Assembly: GCA_002189035.1 (NCBI GenBank)
Contig: NEEC01000004.1
Location: forward strand, 2,170,001-2,234,000
Direction of reading: 5' to 3'
Source of the DNA: Utricularia gibba
Taxonomy: Eukaryota; Streptophyta; Magnoliopsida; Lamiales; Lentibulariaceae
Length of the DNA: 64,000 bases
A program made the position numbers and the translations under genes. The first letter of the stretch is position 1. Each line of letters starts with the position of its first letter. This document shows positions 36,595 through 49,552 of the stretch, piece after piece. The notes under the pieces are model-generated. The model had not been told where the DNA came from and did no database searches. It worked only from the letters and a program-made list of their open reading frames with translations.

Positions 36595-38100
36595 TCTGCC
36601 GCCCACCTGCGTTGAACGCCTTTTGCTTCACGTCTTGGCCCTTAGGTTCAGTTTTAAGAAACATGAAAGGCTGTGTACAGATAGACGTGCTGATAGTTTT
36701 GAAGGCCAAGCAAAATCCTGTGCCTCGAGAAACGTTCATGTCCATCAGCACCATCCCAAGAACGTATTTATGCTGCTTCCCGGTCAGTCCAAATCAAATC
36801 GACCTACGTAATGCAAACCTGCTAAAACTGAATCACATCTCTGTAATCTGGAATTCCTTCACTCGAAGGATTTGGAAATTGCCGTGTGTTCCAAGTACAT
36901 CATCCGACAAGTGACTTGGGCGTCGAAGGTGCAGTGGACGTTCTCGTGAGTGAAGACGAAGGGATAGAAACAGGATCGCCTTAAACTTTCTAGGGAGTGT
37001 TATGCAGTAGTATCATCTGGGACACGAATTCTAGTTGTTAATTCCATCATTTTCATTGAGGATGGGAAACTGAATCAGTTTCAAGGGGACATGACGTGGA
37101 GAATATTGGAAATGTTACTAAAATTTGTTGCGGTAATTCAATTTTATTTATTGTCAACGAAATAACTGAATTTGATAATGAAATTTATAAAATAATTATA
37201 ACAAAGACCACAATAGACATCATGTATTAATGATCTAGGTCATTTACAAATGAGATCATCCTTCAATTCTTTTTTACACGCTGAAGTAGATTTTTTTTAT
37301 TTAAACATGATCATTTTTCTCCCATATTGAAAAGGGATGACCACATTTCTAATAGTTCCTAATGATCCTTGATTACAATTTTCTTTTCTTTTTTTAATAT
37401 TATTTGAAAAATTTTCAATAAACGTTAAATTAATAATTTATTTTAACATTCAGTGTAAATACACATTTATCGAGTAAAATATTAGATATTTTAATAATAT
37501 TTCTGAAGTTTTTTCTTATTTAATAAAGTGTAGTCCATGGAAATCCTTTTTAATCACTCATTATATATGTATTACTATTCCTTAGTAGATTTAAGAACTC
37601 ATAATAAAAATTCATTAAAATTAGATTGTGTAAATATTGTTGAATAAAAAATGATAATATCAGAGAGATACATTTCTATATTTTTTTATTAAATTGTGTA
37701 GTTGGAAAAGAAATGGTTTGTGAAACTTAATTATTTCATTTTTGGAAAATCATGGAAATAACCTTAATGTGCTACAATATTTTGGATTGTAAAATATAGA
37801 TAATGACCACACTCTTTGATTTAACCTATGATATAAATGCATTTATTGTATACGTTTGATGTTGGTTACTCAAGGTATTTCTCCATTGCTTTGTGATGTT
37901 ATCTTTATTCATAGTCTAGCATTGAAATGCAAAATAATTGTAATTTTGTGTATCCTTTTTATGCATTATGAGCATAAGCTCTTGGTGATCAACGTAAACG
38001 CCACTATGTGCTTTCCTTTAGCTAGTAATTTATGTAAAAATAATAAATATAGCGAAATTTACATTGCTCGATGCTTGTGCTGTAATAATGAGATTGCCAT
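36595..38100. other. 3' flank of CLV1 and AT-rich intergenic DNA
   Basis: 36595 to about 37050 is GC-richer and probably includes the 3' untranslated region. The rest is AT-rich, with no recognised gene. Confidence 0.4.
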
Positions 38101-38780
38101 GAACATATATGCCAAAATTAGCACAATGAGTAAGTCATTAATACTTGAGCCATGAACACATAACAAGTATTCATGTGTGTATTGGGAAAACCCCCAATCT
38201 TGAAAAAACGCATAAATTGTGTGATTCTATGACCTTTTAGATTGCTTAAAACCATTTAGTGCCTTGTGTAACTTTAGAACTTCGTTATCATTTAAACTTC
38301 AATGAAACCAAGTGAGTGCTCAACGTAGATATTTTCTTCCAACACTCTATCTAAAAATTTAGACTTAATATTCATTTGTCAGACTTTCCAAAGAAACTGA
38401 ACTACTAAAATGATAATTATATGCAGTGTCTCCATTGTTGCCACATGTGTGAATGCATAATCATAATCGATCCCCTTCTTTGGTTTGTATCATTTGACAA
38501 CTAATCTATTTTTAAACCTATCAATTTAACTATTTGCTTTATGTTTTATCATGTACAATTATCTTACTTAAATCATACATTTATTAGTAAATCTATCCAT
38601 CAAGCTCGGAAGTATTTGCTCATTGTGGCAGCATTTCTCATATTGTATTTTCTCCTTTCATTAAGGTTTTAATTTCCTCTTTAGATTTAAGACAAATTTC
38701 ACTTTATAGAAATGACTTCTTTTCTAAAATATATTATAGATTATGTAAAAGCTCGTTTGATCAATTCTTGGTAAAAAAAA
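38100..38780 (-). mobile_element. Ty1/copia reverse transcriptase relic
   Basis: The minus strand reads a decayed RT start: KNRLVVKWYKPKKGIDYDYA near 38500, a V.TMET.. block, then MNIKSKFLDRVLEENIYVEH near 38350 (for LDVKSAFLNGELEEEVYVEQ) followed by SLGF. Stops interrupt it. No LTRs are seen. The minus-strand frame at 39169-38798 may be part of the same element but is not recognisable. Confidence 0.65.
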
Positions 38781-41165
38781 AACATGTATTTCGTCATTTA
38801 ATTGATTTCCATATCATTTAAATTGAAAGCAAAGTTTTTTTCCAATGAGAGATCAATGTGAATTTTTGAATAAACTTCATCAGTTTTAGGTTTCACCAAA
38901 TATCTTACTACAATGATACTGTAGAAAATCATGGGTGGAGTATTTGGTGAACACCCAAAATCTACATCAGCAAAAGTATGTTCAACATGCATCATTGTAT
39001 AATGAAAGACTTCTAAATCCTCAAAAAAAATGTTTACAATGATGCGATCTAAAATATAACATATTTTTCGATCCACATTTGTTTCTCTTCTTTTCATCCA
39101 TTCTCCATTCTCCATCACATGTGTTTTTCCTTGTAAAAACAAACAAAAATCCCGTTGAGACAAATGCATTCAAAAGTCATGTATCAACCAACGGAGAATT
39201 GAATTACATGAAAAGAATTAAACTGATAATTTAAATCCATCAAAACCAATAAAAATAAACTCTTTTTCAGTCATTTTTCTGTAATCCCTTTTGATATCAA
39301 AATCATCATTCATCACAACTTTTGGTGTTTGCTTTGTTAAAGCAATTAACAAATAGTGGTATAGTTACGAAAATTCAAATAATGAGAATCTTATATTGTG
39401 TATAAAATAAAATAATAGTTTAAGAATTTAAATGAATTTAACAATTCCATAAATCCATGAAAATATTATATTGTGTGTAAAATAAAGCAATTTCTCATTG
39501 ATCAAAATATGATCAATGAAAAAAAAGATGAAATACTATATGTGGATATAATTTATCATTTATAATATGTTTGGTATATGAATAAGTTATACATAGGATT
39601 AAAAGGATATATGAAGAGAGAGTACATGACACGATAATTTTATTTCGATCATTTCCATTCTATTATTTTATCTCATATTTATGGTATAAATTATCCGGGA
39701 TATAATTTATTATACATATCAAACATCATATTTTTCTTTTCTTATTTAATTATCCCCTTTATACTTTCTACCAAACACACTCTTAAGGTTTAATAATTCA
39801 ATAAATCTCAATACAAACCTCATAATTGGTTGGTTATTTTCGTGAAATCAATTAAAAAGATCATATTAACCCCTTTTACATGGTTTAACTTAATTTTCTT
39901 TAAGTTCTTATGTAATCTTATCATTACATTTATTTTTCAAGTTTTGTTTCTTAGAATAGGACAAAATGTATAATTAATATTTTTGAGTTTTGGTATCAAT
40001 GCATGTAGGCTACGAAATATAGTTTACATCAAACTTATATAAAAATTATATTACAAAAAACACATATTTCTTTCATCGACTAGAAAATATTTCAAATTTC
40101 AAATTTTTTGTAAATGATTTTTTGGTTAAGAAGATATATTTTTTTTATTTGTTAGATGTAATTGTACCAATAGTTACTATCTATTTGATGATATTTAGAT
40201 ACTAGTAAAGAATGAGAGATATTGATTTTTCTTTAAATGTATCTTCTTTTATTCTTGATTTATATCAATTTCTTGTGAGAAATTAAATGAAGGGTTGGGA
40301 AAAATGTAGGAGTTGCTATTTAAAATTGTCTTTATTTATATTGAATATCATAAACATTATAAAAACTTTTTAATCCCATTAGCCCTTTTCTCCATTGATT
40401 AGTTCTTATCATTTGACAATGTGTGTATTTTTTTCTTTTGTGATAACCCTTGATTCAACCTTATCGGATATAGGATGAGAATTTTTGACTGTTGATGAGA
40501 TGATATTATCCTTTTCTTTAACAACTGAATGAGATGTGACAACATCTTCGTGTTGTCTCTCTCTCTCTCTCTCTATCTCTTTCTTGATAGCTATGACAAT
40601 TCATCTAATATCTAAAAAAGATCTCTAAAATCATTTTAGACGGAGAAGTAGTATACCAATTTAATCGAATCAGAATCAAACAAAAAACTATATAAAAAGG
40701 GGTTGGAAATAGTTACAAGATCGATGACATAGAAATTTCAATTTATTTCATTTTAACCCTTCTTTTTCAAATTTTTTAATCTTAAATTTGATATGTATAC
40801 ATGTAACATTGCATTTAAATTTGCATTTATACAAAAGACCAACACAACATTCAAATACATACCTCAAACTTAAACATTTATTATAAAGATAATACTTTAT
40901 TCAATTTTGTTCCAATAACTTCTTATAATCATTGTACTGCTTAACTTTCCAAATTATATTCGATATGTAAAAGTGGAAAGTTTAACATGAATTTGCAATG
41001 ATAAAAGTTCACGAGTATTTGTTCATGTCAACATTTCTCATATTGTCTTTTCTTATGTTTTTAAAGTTTTTATTTATTATATAGATGTAACACCAATTGT
41101 TCCTAAAGAGATATCATCTTTTTTTTTGAATATGATATGGATTATTTACAAGTTTGTCTATTGAT
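38610..41165. repeat. Diverged direct repeat pair (about 38610-38775 and 41010-41165)
   Basis: Both copies share GTATTTG.TCATGT..CA.CATTTCTCATATTGT and later AT.GATTATGTAAAAGCT.GTTTGAT-like sequence in the same orientation. The first copy adjoins the copia relic, so the second is probably another fragment of the same element. The DNA between is AT-rich with no gene. Confidence 0.4.
40557..40582. repeat. (CT)n microsatellite
   Basis: About ten CT units within AT-rich intergenic sequence, preceded by GTTGT. Confidence 0.85.
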
Positions 41166-41169
41166 TCTA

Positions 41170-43090
41170 TTTAAAAGATGGCGACGATTAATCCTTGATA
41201 AACCATCTGAATTCTCTAAGTTGAGGTTCATAACATGAAAAAAAAACCCCTAAAACTCTCTTGTTTAAACATGCAACATCATCCAAATGATACATCATTA
41301 TTTCTGGTTGTATACGCCTATCAATTGTTTGTGCAAAGGAACAAGTATCACAAATAAATATAATTTAGACACTTGGTTTCCGCTTCTTGCACAATTTTTC
41401 ATACAATTCATTGTATGATAACTTTTTTTATTATAGTTTAAATTAAATTCAATATATTAGAAAAATAATAAATCAACTCCAAGAAAATTAAAAATTTGGA
41501 TTGAAACATATCTTCTGCTAAATTAAACCCTTAAGATATTGGTTTTATGGAATATAAGTATCAGGCCAACGTCTTAAGTATTAAGTATTATGATGTTTTC
41601 ACAATCTAATTACAGAGTTAAATAAGTTGCTTGTTCATCATCATTCTCCTTGTGGGAAGTCACATTGTATGTTGTGAATACGATGATTTTGGACGCTATC
41701 TCTTAGCTGCATGGGACAATTATTCTTGTTTTAAAACAATTATCATTGAATTTTTTAGAAATCTAACTATTCCAAGTATATCCACTTATGACAACAACAT
41801 TGTTATCTCAAACATATGGAAAAATAGATAAAAAACTATAAATCAGCTCATCTCGATGGTGATATTTTTACTTCTACCGATTAGAATGTACGGCGAAAAT
41901 GATAGACTTTTCTAGTAAAATTTTCTCCCGATGAAAGATCAAGTTGATTATTAGTGAAAAACTTGTAATTATTGGAGATAAAGTGGTTAAAATTTTAATA
42001 TAGAAAAATATAATAGAAAAATATGATATGAAAAAAAAAATTATATAAATAAAAGAAATGGTGAAATAATGGAGATAGATGGAATTGTTATAAATTTACA
42101 CACTTATTAACTTTACAAATAAATCTATCCACCCTCTCTCCTCTCTTGTATCATATCTCTTCTTTTTTTTATTTAACTATCTATAATATTTCTCAATTTC
42201 ACTTTATTCCAAAATTTATTATATTTATTTTTAAAAAATTAATTATTTTAAATTTCGTTTCAACAGATATGAAATTGATATATTTAAAATAAATTTAATG
42301 GACCTTTAATTTTTACCATTATGTAATTAAATAATTATTTTTTTACTTCAATTTTCAATAAAATTAGTTTATTCTTCGGTAAAATTATCTCACAATTATA
42401 ATAACTTATAATAATTACAATAAAATTAATTCTATTATTAAACATGTTTAAAAATAAAATATAAATTATCTAACATGAATATAAATGTTCAATAATTGAT
42501 ATTTAATTTTTTTAAAAAAATAACATTAATGAATATCTGTAGAGATCAATAATCTACTTGTAGATTTATCAATATGGATCATCTCATTAATTTTGATTGG
42601 ATTGGAATTCACTTATGTAATTTTTCCCATCAACCACATGTAGAACACTATAAAATAATAATGAAAGACATTGTGAGGAGTAAGTGTATGTAAGTGTATT
42701 GTTTGTGCTTTGAATGCAATTAATTGACATAGAAAAAATTGCATTATTATTTAGAAAAATTTTATTATACACATTTATTGAAAAACAATCAAAATATCAA
42801 TAATTAATTTCAAATACAAAATTACAAAAATCAATCAACAAATAACATTGTATTATTAAAACATTTTTTCAATAATGTCGACTAGATCGAGCTTCGTTGT
42901 TATACCCCTCGGAATCGGAATTTCCGTGCTTATCATTGGTATTATACATATGAAACTCAACCACCATACACTATAGAATTCATAAAATCTTATTGTTCTC
43001 ATTACTGAGTCTGAGAGTTCTTATTTCCGAGGAAATGGAAGTTTCTTTTCTTGTTGTCTGCATTAGTTTTCTGAATTATTTCCCAAAGTT
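41170..43090. other. AT-rich intergenic DNA
   Basis: No gene, repeat family or RNA recognised. It is AT-rich throughout. Confidence 0.4.
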
Positions 43091-43099
43091 GTTTGCCTT

Positions 43100-43756
43100 T
43101 TTTCCATTCTTTGTATTAGGCTTGTAGGGGAGGTGGATGCCGGAACAGAGACCCATTCCATCCTAAACCATGAGGTCTACTATCACTTCCTTGGAAATGA
43201 TCAAACTGAGGACATGATGTTGGAGTGATCCTGAAAATCCCAGACACACTCATCGTCGCGGAGGAATGGATGGAAAGGTATTGATTTCTGTGACGCTTCA
43301 TTTTCTCGTTAAAGTGGACTGAAGACAGAATTTCTGTGTTTCAGAATGGTTTAAAGCACTCTGTTGTGATTTTTCCTTCAATAGTGTGTCTAATAATCAG
43401 GATTGAATAAGGTTTACCACTGTGACTTATCACTCCTCCAAAATGAACTTGAAGGCTATAAGGGAAGCAAGGATTTGGAATCTTCCAACAACTCTAACAA
43501 GGAAGCTCCAAGATATAAGCTTGTTCGGAATGATTTGCAGGAACCTACAACTTGGGTTGAGCAACTTCAACAAGTTTCAAAGGCGTCAGCAGTTGGAGTA
43601 AACAAAAACCAGATCATAGGTTGTTATTTAAATGACGTGAAAAAAGTTTTGCATTTAAGAGACTTACAGTCTGGAACACTTGTACAACATTTGCGGCTAG
43701 ACAATGTATCATGTGTAGGCAAATACTTAATTATGAGACACTGCAAACTCAGCTGA
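43100..43756 (+). pseudogene. Prolyl oligopeptidase (POP) gene fragment
   Basis: The first block near 43125-43215 (VDAGTETHSILNHEVYYHFL, then GNDQTED) is followed by a stop. From 43400 an open stretch reads LNKVYHCDLSLLQNELEGYK, EAPRYKLVRNDL, and later IIGCYLNDVKKVLHLRDLQS and GTLVQHL. This follows the propeller domain of cytosolic prolyl endopeptidase (family S9A). The region in between, corresponding to LIDNF..YHYVAND..FTFQTN, is deleted. Intron-like sequence remains between the two blocks and before the first (acceptor GTATTAG near 43120). The copy is therefore a DNA-level duplicate, not a retrocopy. The catalytic hydrolase domain is absent. Confidence 0.8.
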
Positions 43757-45865
43757 ATGTGTGTAAGAACACGAAATGCTTCAGGTAAAAACCCAACTCC
43801 TTGGCTGGTAAAACCTCCTATAATCTGATTAATCACCCCAGATTTCAGAGTTCACTATAAACAATAGGAAGCACACTTGATCAATACACAGAGAGCAACT
43901 ATAATGCACACCAGCACCAGGAAACTCACACTACTTGTGATCACTCCTCCAATAGCTGCTGTGATTATCCACCTTGCCCCACGTCCAGACAGAACTCTCT
44001 CCCCGGAGCAGGCTCCACACCCTGCTCCGATACTCCACTTCCACGATTTGTGGATGTAGTGGGAAGTAACTGTCAGGTGCATCTCACGCCTCACTTCCAG
44101 CCTGTTATTGAGCAGCCCATTTGCAGATTATGGGCTTATTTACCTCCTACTCATGTTCTTGCCCGAAGGAAAGACTGCAGTTTTACATTTATAACGAGCC
44201 GATAGAGTGAACTATAAAGGGTAGAGCGCAAAAAATTCCTCCTCACTGAGAACAGAAAGAAGCCGCAATGCCAGCTTAGTGGAGATAAGTTCCCCAGCAG
44301 TAGCATGCTTCTAATGCTTGGCAGTTGACAAGCAGAAAGTGCATTTTAGAACAATAGGAATGCTATACTTAGACAAACAGCTACAAGCCAAGGAACTTAA
44401 AGGCAGCAAAGGCCACGCCACTTGGAATTGCTGCTGCTAACTTGAGATTTTCCAACATCCGCATCTCAGACAGTTTTAGGGGCTTAACCTAATTGAAAGA
44501 TTTCATGGTGCAGTGACCACAATGCCACCACTTTCGAACAGGGTGGAACCACAGTAAACACAAACTTGGGTTTAAGAAAAAACTTTTTTTTTAAAGGCAA
44601 ACAATCATTTTTTAAAGAATTTGCACAACCAAAACAGATGTTAGAATCATGGCATCAAATTTTCACCGAGTTAAGTAGAAAAGTGCCCTACTGCACAAGG
44701 TTCATTATTTTTTTTCCAAGTAGATGTTAGTTATTTGAATTTTTATCTATATTCTGAGACTGTGTCAGAATTTTATTTTAAAGTACTTAGTTTTTTTTTA
44801 ACTATAAGTTTACAATTATTTTATATTTTAATAAAGTCATTTTACAAAATATAATTTTAAATTAAATATTATTTTTTAAAAGATATAATTTTATCATTAC
44901 ATACAAGAAACAGATAGACATTACAAACATTATAAAATAACACAAACATAAATATCAATTGTAAATAAATACTTTGATTAATGATTATTACACCTGAATA
45001 ACGTACAAATCTTCATTCATATTATTAATTGTTGTTTAAATTTATCTAGTTAGTTTTTAATGAAATTTTATCTTTTAAAAGACTTTTATTATAATGAATC
45101 TACAAAGCAAACCACATCAATTATTTTTTAAATTATAGGATTGGTGATGAATTTAAATGCTAAACATGCTAAATGCTCTAGCCAAGGCTTCATTCAACAT
45201 GACTAACCATATGTATATGAAGTTATATCGACATAACAATTGGGAATTATAACTGCAATCTCACTACGACATGGTACAATATTTTTAAGTGCATAAGTTG
45301 CAGTTGATAAATTTCTATTTTATCGAAAAGGAAGTCAAGAGCATTATTACAATTTTCAAATCGAAAAAAATTAAAATTGTGATTTTTCTAATATTTTTCT
45401 CATTTATCTTATGGTTACACCAATCATCTCAACATATATCTAATAATTGAATAGGAGCTTCCTCCCAGATGGTTAGCTAAATGAAAATTAATTTCAAACA
45501 ACAGTTTATGATGATGATAGTGGTGAGTTGGATGATGAAGGCGCACAAAAAGAACATGTAGAATATGATGATGATGATGCTGATAATATTACATCACATG
45601 GTAATTAGCTATCAAGAAGAGATTCATTCAATCGGCAACCAAATAATCATGAATATTTCCGATTTCACTGTAGCAGCTTGGCTGCGTTGACACCTGTGCA
45701 TACGCATGTGTCCTTTTTTCCGGATGAAAAGGAGAGCTTATTATTGAATCTCTTCATAGGTAAGTATGAGTTGTGCTCGTAGCGGGATGGAGAGGCAGAA
45801 CAGTGCTGGATCATCCATCCCCTCGCCTCTCAACAACCAATCACAGATCAATGATGGCTTTGCCT
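43757..45865. other. Intergenic, with an unrecognised coding-like island
   Basis: 43855-44094 (minus) is open for 79 codons and ends with a hydrophobic, membrane-like segment. 44380-44490 (minus) reads a protein-like end (SEMRMLENLKLAAAIPSGVA). I do not recognise either. 44500-45450 is AT-rich. 45500-45600 has an acidic GAT-repeat stretch. No clear gene. Confidence 0.35.
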
Positions 45866-46044
45866 GGGTTATTTGGGTAACCATACCTCTGCCAAAAAGT
45901 AATTGGCTAAATAGCCCCATTTCAAAAACATTTGCACAATAGCCCTACTTTATTTATCTCTTTGTCAAATAGACTTAACTTTTTATATATATTATTTTTA
46001 ATAAAAAAAAACGAATTTGTATTAAAAAATATTAAAACAAACTT

Positions 46045-46110
46045 ATATATAAATAAACATATATATATTTACTTATATATAAATAAACATATATATATTT
46101 ATTTATATAT
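46045..46110. repeat. Tandem 30-bp AT repeat in the left TIR
   Basis: A unit of about 30 bp (ACTTATATATAAATAAACAT followed by ATATATATTT) occurs twice in tandem. It is absent in this form from the right arm, so the arms differ here. Confidence 0.6.
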
Positions 46111-46349
46111 AAACGAATTTTGAAATGATTTATATAAAACAAACTTATATATATATATATATGTTTATTTATATAACATTTTAATTTTAATTTTATATTA
46201 TTAGTTTTATGAAAAATTAATTTTTATAAAAATGTATAATTTGAAATGAAAATAATTAAAATCATTAATAAATCTTGAGATAAAAATGTGATCAATTATA
46301 CTATAAAGGGAGATTTTATATAAATCATGTTCTTATTATTAATACCATA

Positions 46350-46395
46350 GTGTTTAGAGTTTAGGGTTTTATATTTAGGGTTTAGGGTTTTACAT
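46350..46395. repeat. Telomere-like TTTAGGG repeats inside the left TIR
   Basis: GTTTAGGGTTTTATATTTAGGGTTTAGGG resembles the plant telomere unit TTTAGGG. A decayed inverted counterpart (ACTCTAAATCCTAAA) lies near 46996-47012 in the right arm. Confidence 0.6.
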
Positions 46396-47427
46396 TTATA
46401 TTGGCATGACTTATGTATGAAAATATGAAATGTCTTGATGTCACGTGAATTTTACCTCCATTGCATGTTGTTATTATTATTTTAAATAGACAGAAATCAT
46501 CCGTATTAAGAACCTGAGCAACCAACAACTCTATATATGAATAGAATCCTATCTTTGGGGGTGATTTTGAGACTTGAACAAAAACTAAGAGAACAAGCCG
46601 AAAGGTAGTTGCAGAAGCTGAGCAGATCCTCGGGCGGTGGCGGCGTTGGACTCTGTGAAGAATTGCAATGCAATGTTGAATCTCCATGCGCCACCATCGT
46701 AGTTGAACGGCATTGGAGTGGAACAATGGTGGATGATGAGAAAGGGCATTATGAATTGGGTTGTAAGGAGATGACTCTTGTTAACCTATATTCATATAAA
46801 TCATGTATGAGATAACTTATTGTTAGCTTACATTTATATAAAACTTTGAAATGAATTATCGTAATAACATATTGATGCATGGTTGTGTGTATGAATTATA
46901 ACAATTTAAATTGGAGTTCAAAAGTTACATAATGTCAAAAAATTTCATATTATCATACGTAATTCATATTAATATTATCCTAAACTCTCAATGTAAAACT
47001 CTAAATCCTAAAGACTATGGTATTAATCATAAGAACATGATTTATATAAAATATACTTTTATAACATAATTGACCACATTTTTATATCAAGATTTATTGG
47101 TGATTTGAATTATTTTTATTTCAAATTATACATTTTTATAAAAATTAATTTTTCATAAAATTGACATTATAAAATCAAAATAAAAATGTTGTAAAATGTT
47201 CTACAAATCATTTGAAAATTAGTTTATATATAAATACATCTATATATAAGTTTGTTTTAATGTTTTTTAATACAAATTCGTTTTTTATTTTATTAAATAT
47301 AATATATATAAAAGTTAGGGCTATTTGACAAAGAGTTAAATAAAGTAGGGCTATTGTGCAAAGTTTTTTGAAATAGGGCTATTTAGCAAATTACTTTTTG
47401 GCAGAGTGCTAGTTAGCCAAATAACCC

Positions 47428-48279
47428 GGCCCTTACCTTTTTTTTTTTTTTTTTTTGTTTGGATATGGAGGTCCCACATGAATTTGATTACCCCCATGCC
47501 TCCTAATACACATAGCAACGTCAACAAGGTTGTTCGCGAAGAGGAACTAACTGGGAGCCTTTCCTTCTTCACCTGGGTTAGGGTGAGAAAAAGAGAACAC
47601 TCAGGATTTCTCCCCAACTGTCCAAATGATGAATTTGTTGCTATTCCCTCTGAGGAGAATAACCAGCTCTGTATGGTAATGTTTGAACAACTCCAGTTAA
47701 GTATTGGACTCCCTTGGTCTCATATCCCCATTTCAACACCCAGTCCTGATCGGACCAGACCCTCCTGATGTGAATCCGCAGGGATGCCCGTCATTGCTTT
47801 TGTCAACAAGGGACCCGGAACAATAACTTGCAAACGCGCTCACGCCACCTGTCCCCTAGAAACCAAGTGCGTGGACGCCGGAGATAACAAAGAGGTTTGC
47901 TCTATTACACAACTGCCCCACCTCATCCCTTGATATTACACAACTTAGCTACCAGAGAGGAAAGCACGCGGGGTTCTGTTTTTCCCCCGCCAAATCCTCC
48001 GAGTTCCAAGCAACGTCAAGGGCCTTTCAGAAACAGCTGGTTCAACGAATGTGGACGCACGTCCCTTCGCGGAATTCAATACAATCAATACTGAAAACAA
48101 ATCTATTAAAATCAAAGAGCAATCAATGCAATGATACTCTCTTGTTTGTATGTAATGTATTGACTCTATCCCTTTGCTGTTTGTTTCGAGATTCTCCTCA
48201 TATGGACGGGCCCATGATTCGCCACCACGGCCCCATTTCGACGACCCAACGGACCCACCACCTATCCCAAGCTTCGGTT
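47428..48279. other. Intergenic, GC-richer; no gene recognised
   Basis: A T run at 47438-47456 is followed by a 120-codon plus frame (47406-47768) and smaller ones without known domains. Part of it may be the downstream region of the thaumatin-like locus on the minus strand. Confidence 0.35.
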
Positions 48280-49552
48280 TTACAAAAATATCCGCCATAG
48301 AGCAGCGACGCCGACGCTGATCGCGGCGGTGATGATGTGCGGGTCGCCGGAAGAAGGGGGCTGCTGCTGGAGTCTAATGCGCCTTCGTACACCATATTGC
48401 TAGCCATCGGCAAGTTCCGATTGGTGGCCGGCGGTGGCGTTTGTCCTCCGGAAGAGGATTTTTGGCTGCAATGATAAAGAGACAACAAAAATAGGGACCC
48501 GAATGGTCTTACGTTAGGTGATCATTATTGCGTTGATAAGATGAAGGGGGTATTAATATTTCGCAATTAAATGCATGAGGCGTCTTGACAGACGACGGCC
48601 CAACTAACGGCCGCATTGTCAGAATCTCAGACGCGTATTCATTGGATACCGCAAAAGTGACGTTAGGGGGGAAAACGGCCGTTAAGAGTAAGAGGGAAGG
48701 GGTAGTTTCGGGAATTCTCACCTGGTATTCGGGCCGGGACAGAAGGTTATCGTGTAGTCGGCGCCGGTGCAGGTGAAGGTGCTGGTTCGATCATCATACG
48801 CGTAGCTGTACGCTTGCGGACACGCGCTTTTGAACACCTGTGAGTACTGCGACGGGTGGCACGTCGCGGGAGTCGAGTACGCGCCGCTGCAACAAAATTC
48901 CTCCTTCCCGAAAGCCTCGCACGCGCTCTTGCACGCGACGGTACCGGCATCGCTGCCGACGCTGTTTACGCGTAGCTGCGAAGGACACACGTTGTTCAGA
49001 TCCGATATGCAACCGGCGGGGGTACAATTCACGCCGGAACCGCCTTGGGGCACCACCAAAATCGGGAGATTGTAACCGTCGACTAGGCTAATGTCGTAGA
49101 AATCCATCCCGCCGGAGCCGTCGAGAGTGAATTCCGCAAGCGTCGCAGGAGGAACCGCCCCTGCTCCGCCGCAGGTCACCTGACCCGAACCGCAGTCCCC
49201 TGTAACGCAGGAAAATTGACCATTACTACCCTGGGTGCAATACGTTCGCCCCAAAAACGACCGCCCCATCCTGACGGCGCGCTAATTATTTGCGATTGGC
49301 CAGTTTCTAGGGCGAATCCCGTGGTCGACAACGGCGCCACTCCAGCGTTAGATAAAATCCCCGGCCAGACCGTGAAACCACACTTATTCACCAACGTAAA
49401 AGTTGCCTGAGAATCAACTCCTGCATCGAATTCGCCGTCAAAAGAGGAAAAATCGCGAGCAAAATCCATATGCACATTTCCGATTCCTCACCAGTCAGTA
49501 GGAAAACAGTGAAAATCCAGGATACGATGCAAACATCGAGCTTCTGCTCCAT
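48280..49552 (-). pseudogene. Thaumatin-like protein gene with broken frame
   Basis: Three exons (minus): 49552-49492 (signal peptide, MEQKLDVCIVSWIFTVFLLT), 49420-48722 (thaumatin domain) and 48465-48280 (linker and hydrophobic tail). The domain shows ATFTLVNKCGFTVWPG, SGWGGRFWG, FSCVTGDCGSG, PPATLAEFTLDG and TFTCTGADYTITFC, with the conserved cysteines. These cell-wall proteins (PR-5 family) are linked to defence. A single base is missing near 49247-49252, breaking RFWGRT..CTQ. Exon phases confirm exactly one lost base. A second frame change in exon 3 is needed to reach the hydrophobic tail (DPHIITAAISVGVAAL) typical of GPI-anchored members. It is either a young pseudogene or sequence error. 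Confidence 0.85.

Larger units (their letters stand above)
45866..47427. mobile_element. Non-autonomous DNA transposon with ~570-bp terminal inverted repeats
   Basis: The left end GGGTTATTTGG..AAC (45866) is mirrored by GTTAGCCAAATAACCC (to 47427). The two arms match in inverted orientation over about 570 bp, from 45866 to ~46440 and from ~46865 to 47427. Similarity is high at the outside (for example CTCTGCCAAAAAGTAATT and TTTGCACAATAGCCCTACTT in both) and lower inward. The core, 46440-46865, includes a GC-richer stretch with an open frame but no transposase. Long TIRs and a captured-looking core suggest a Mutator-like or Pack-type element. No target-site duplication was certain. Confidence 0.75.

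Noticed and set aside
48718-49269. Stand-alone 183-codon thaumatin frame starting MGRSFLG
   Set aside because: The ATG is created by the frame shift; the true start is in the signal-peptide exon at 49552.
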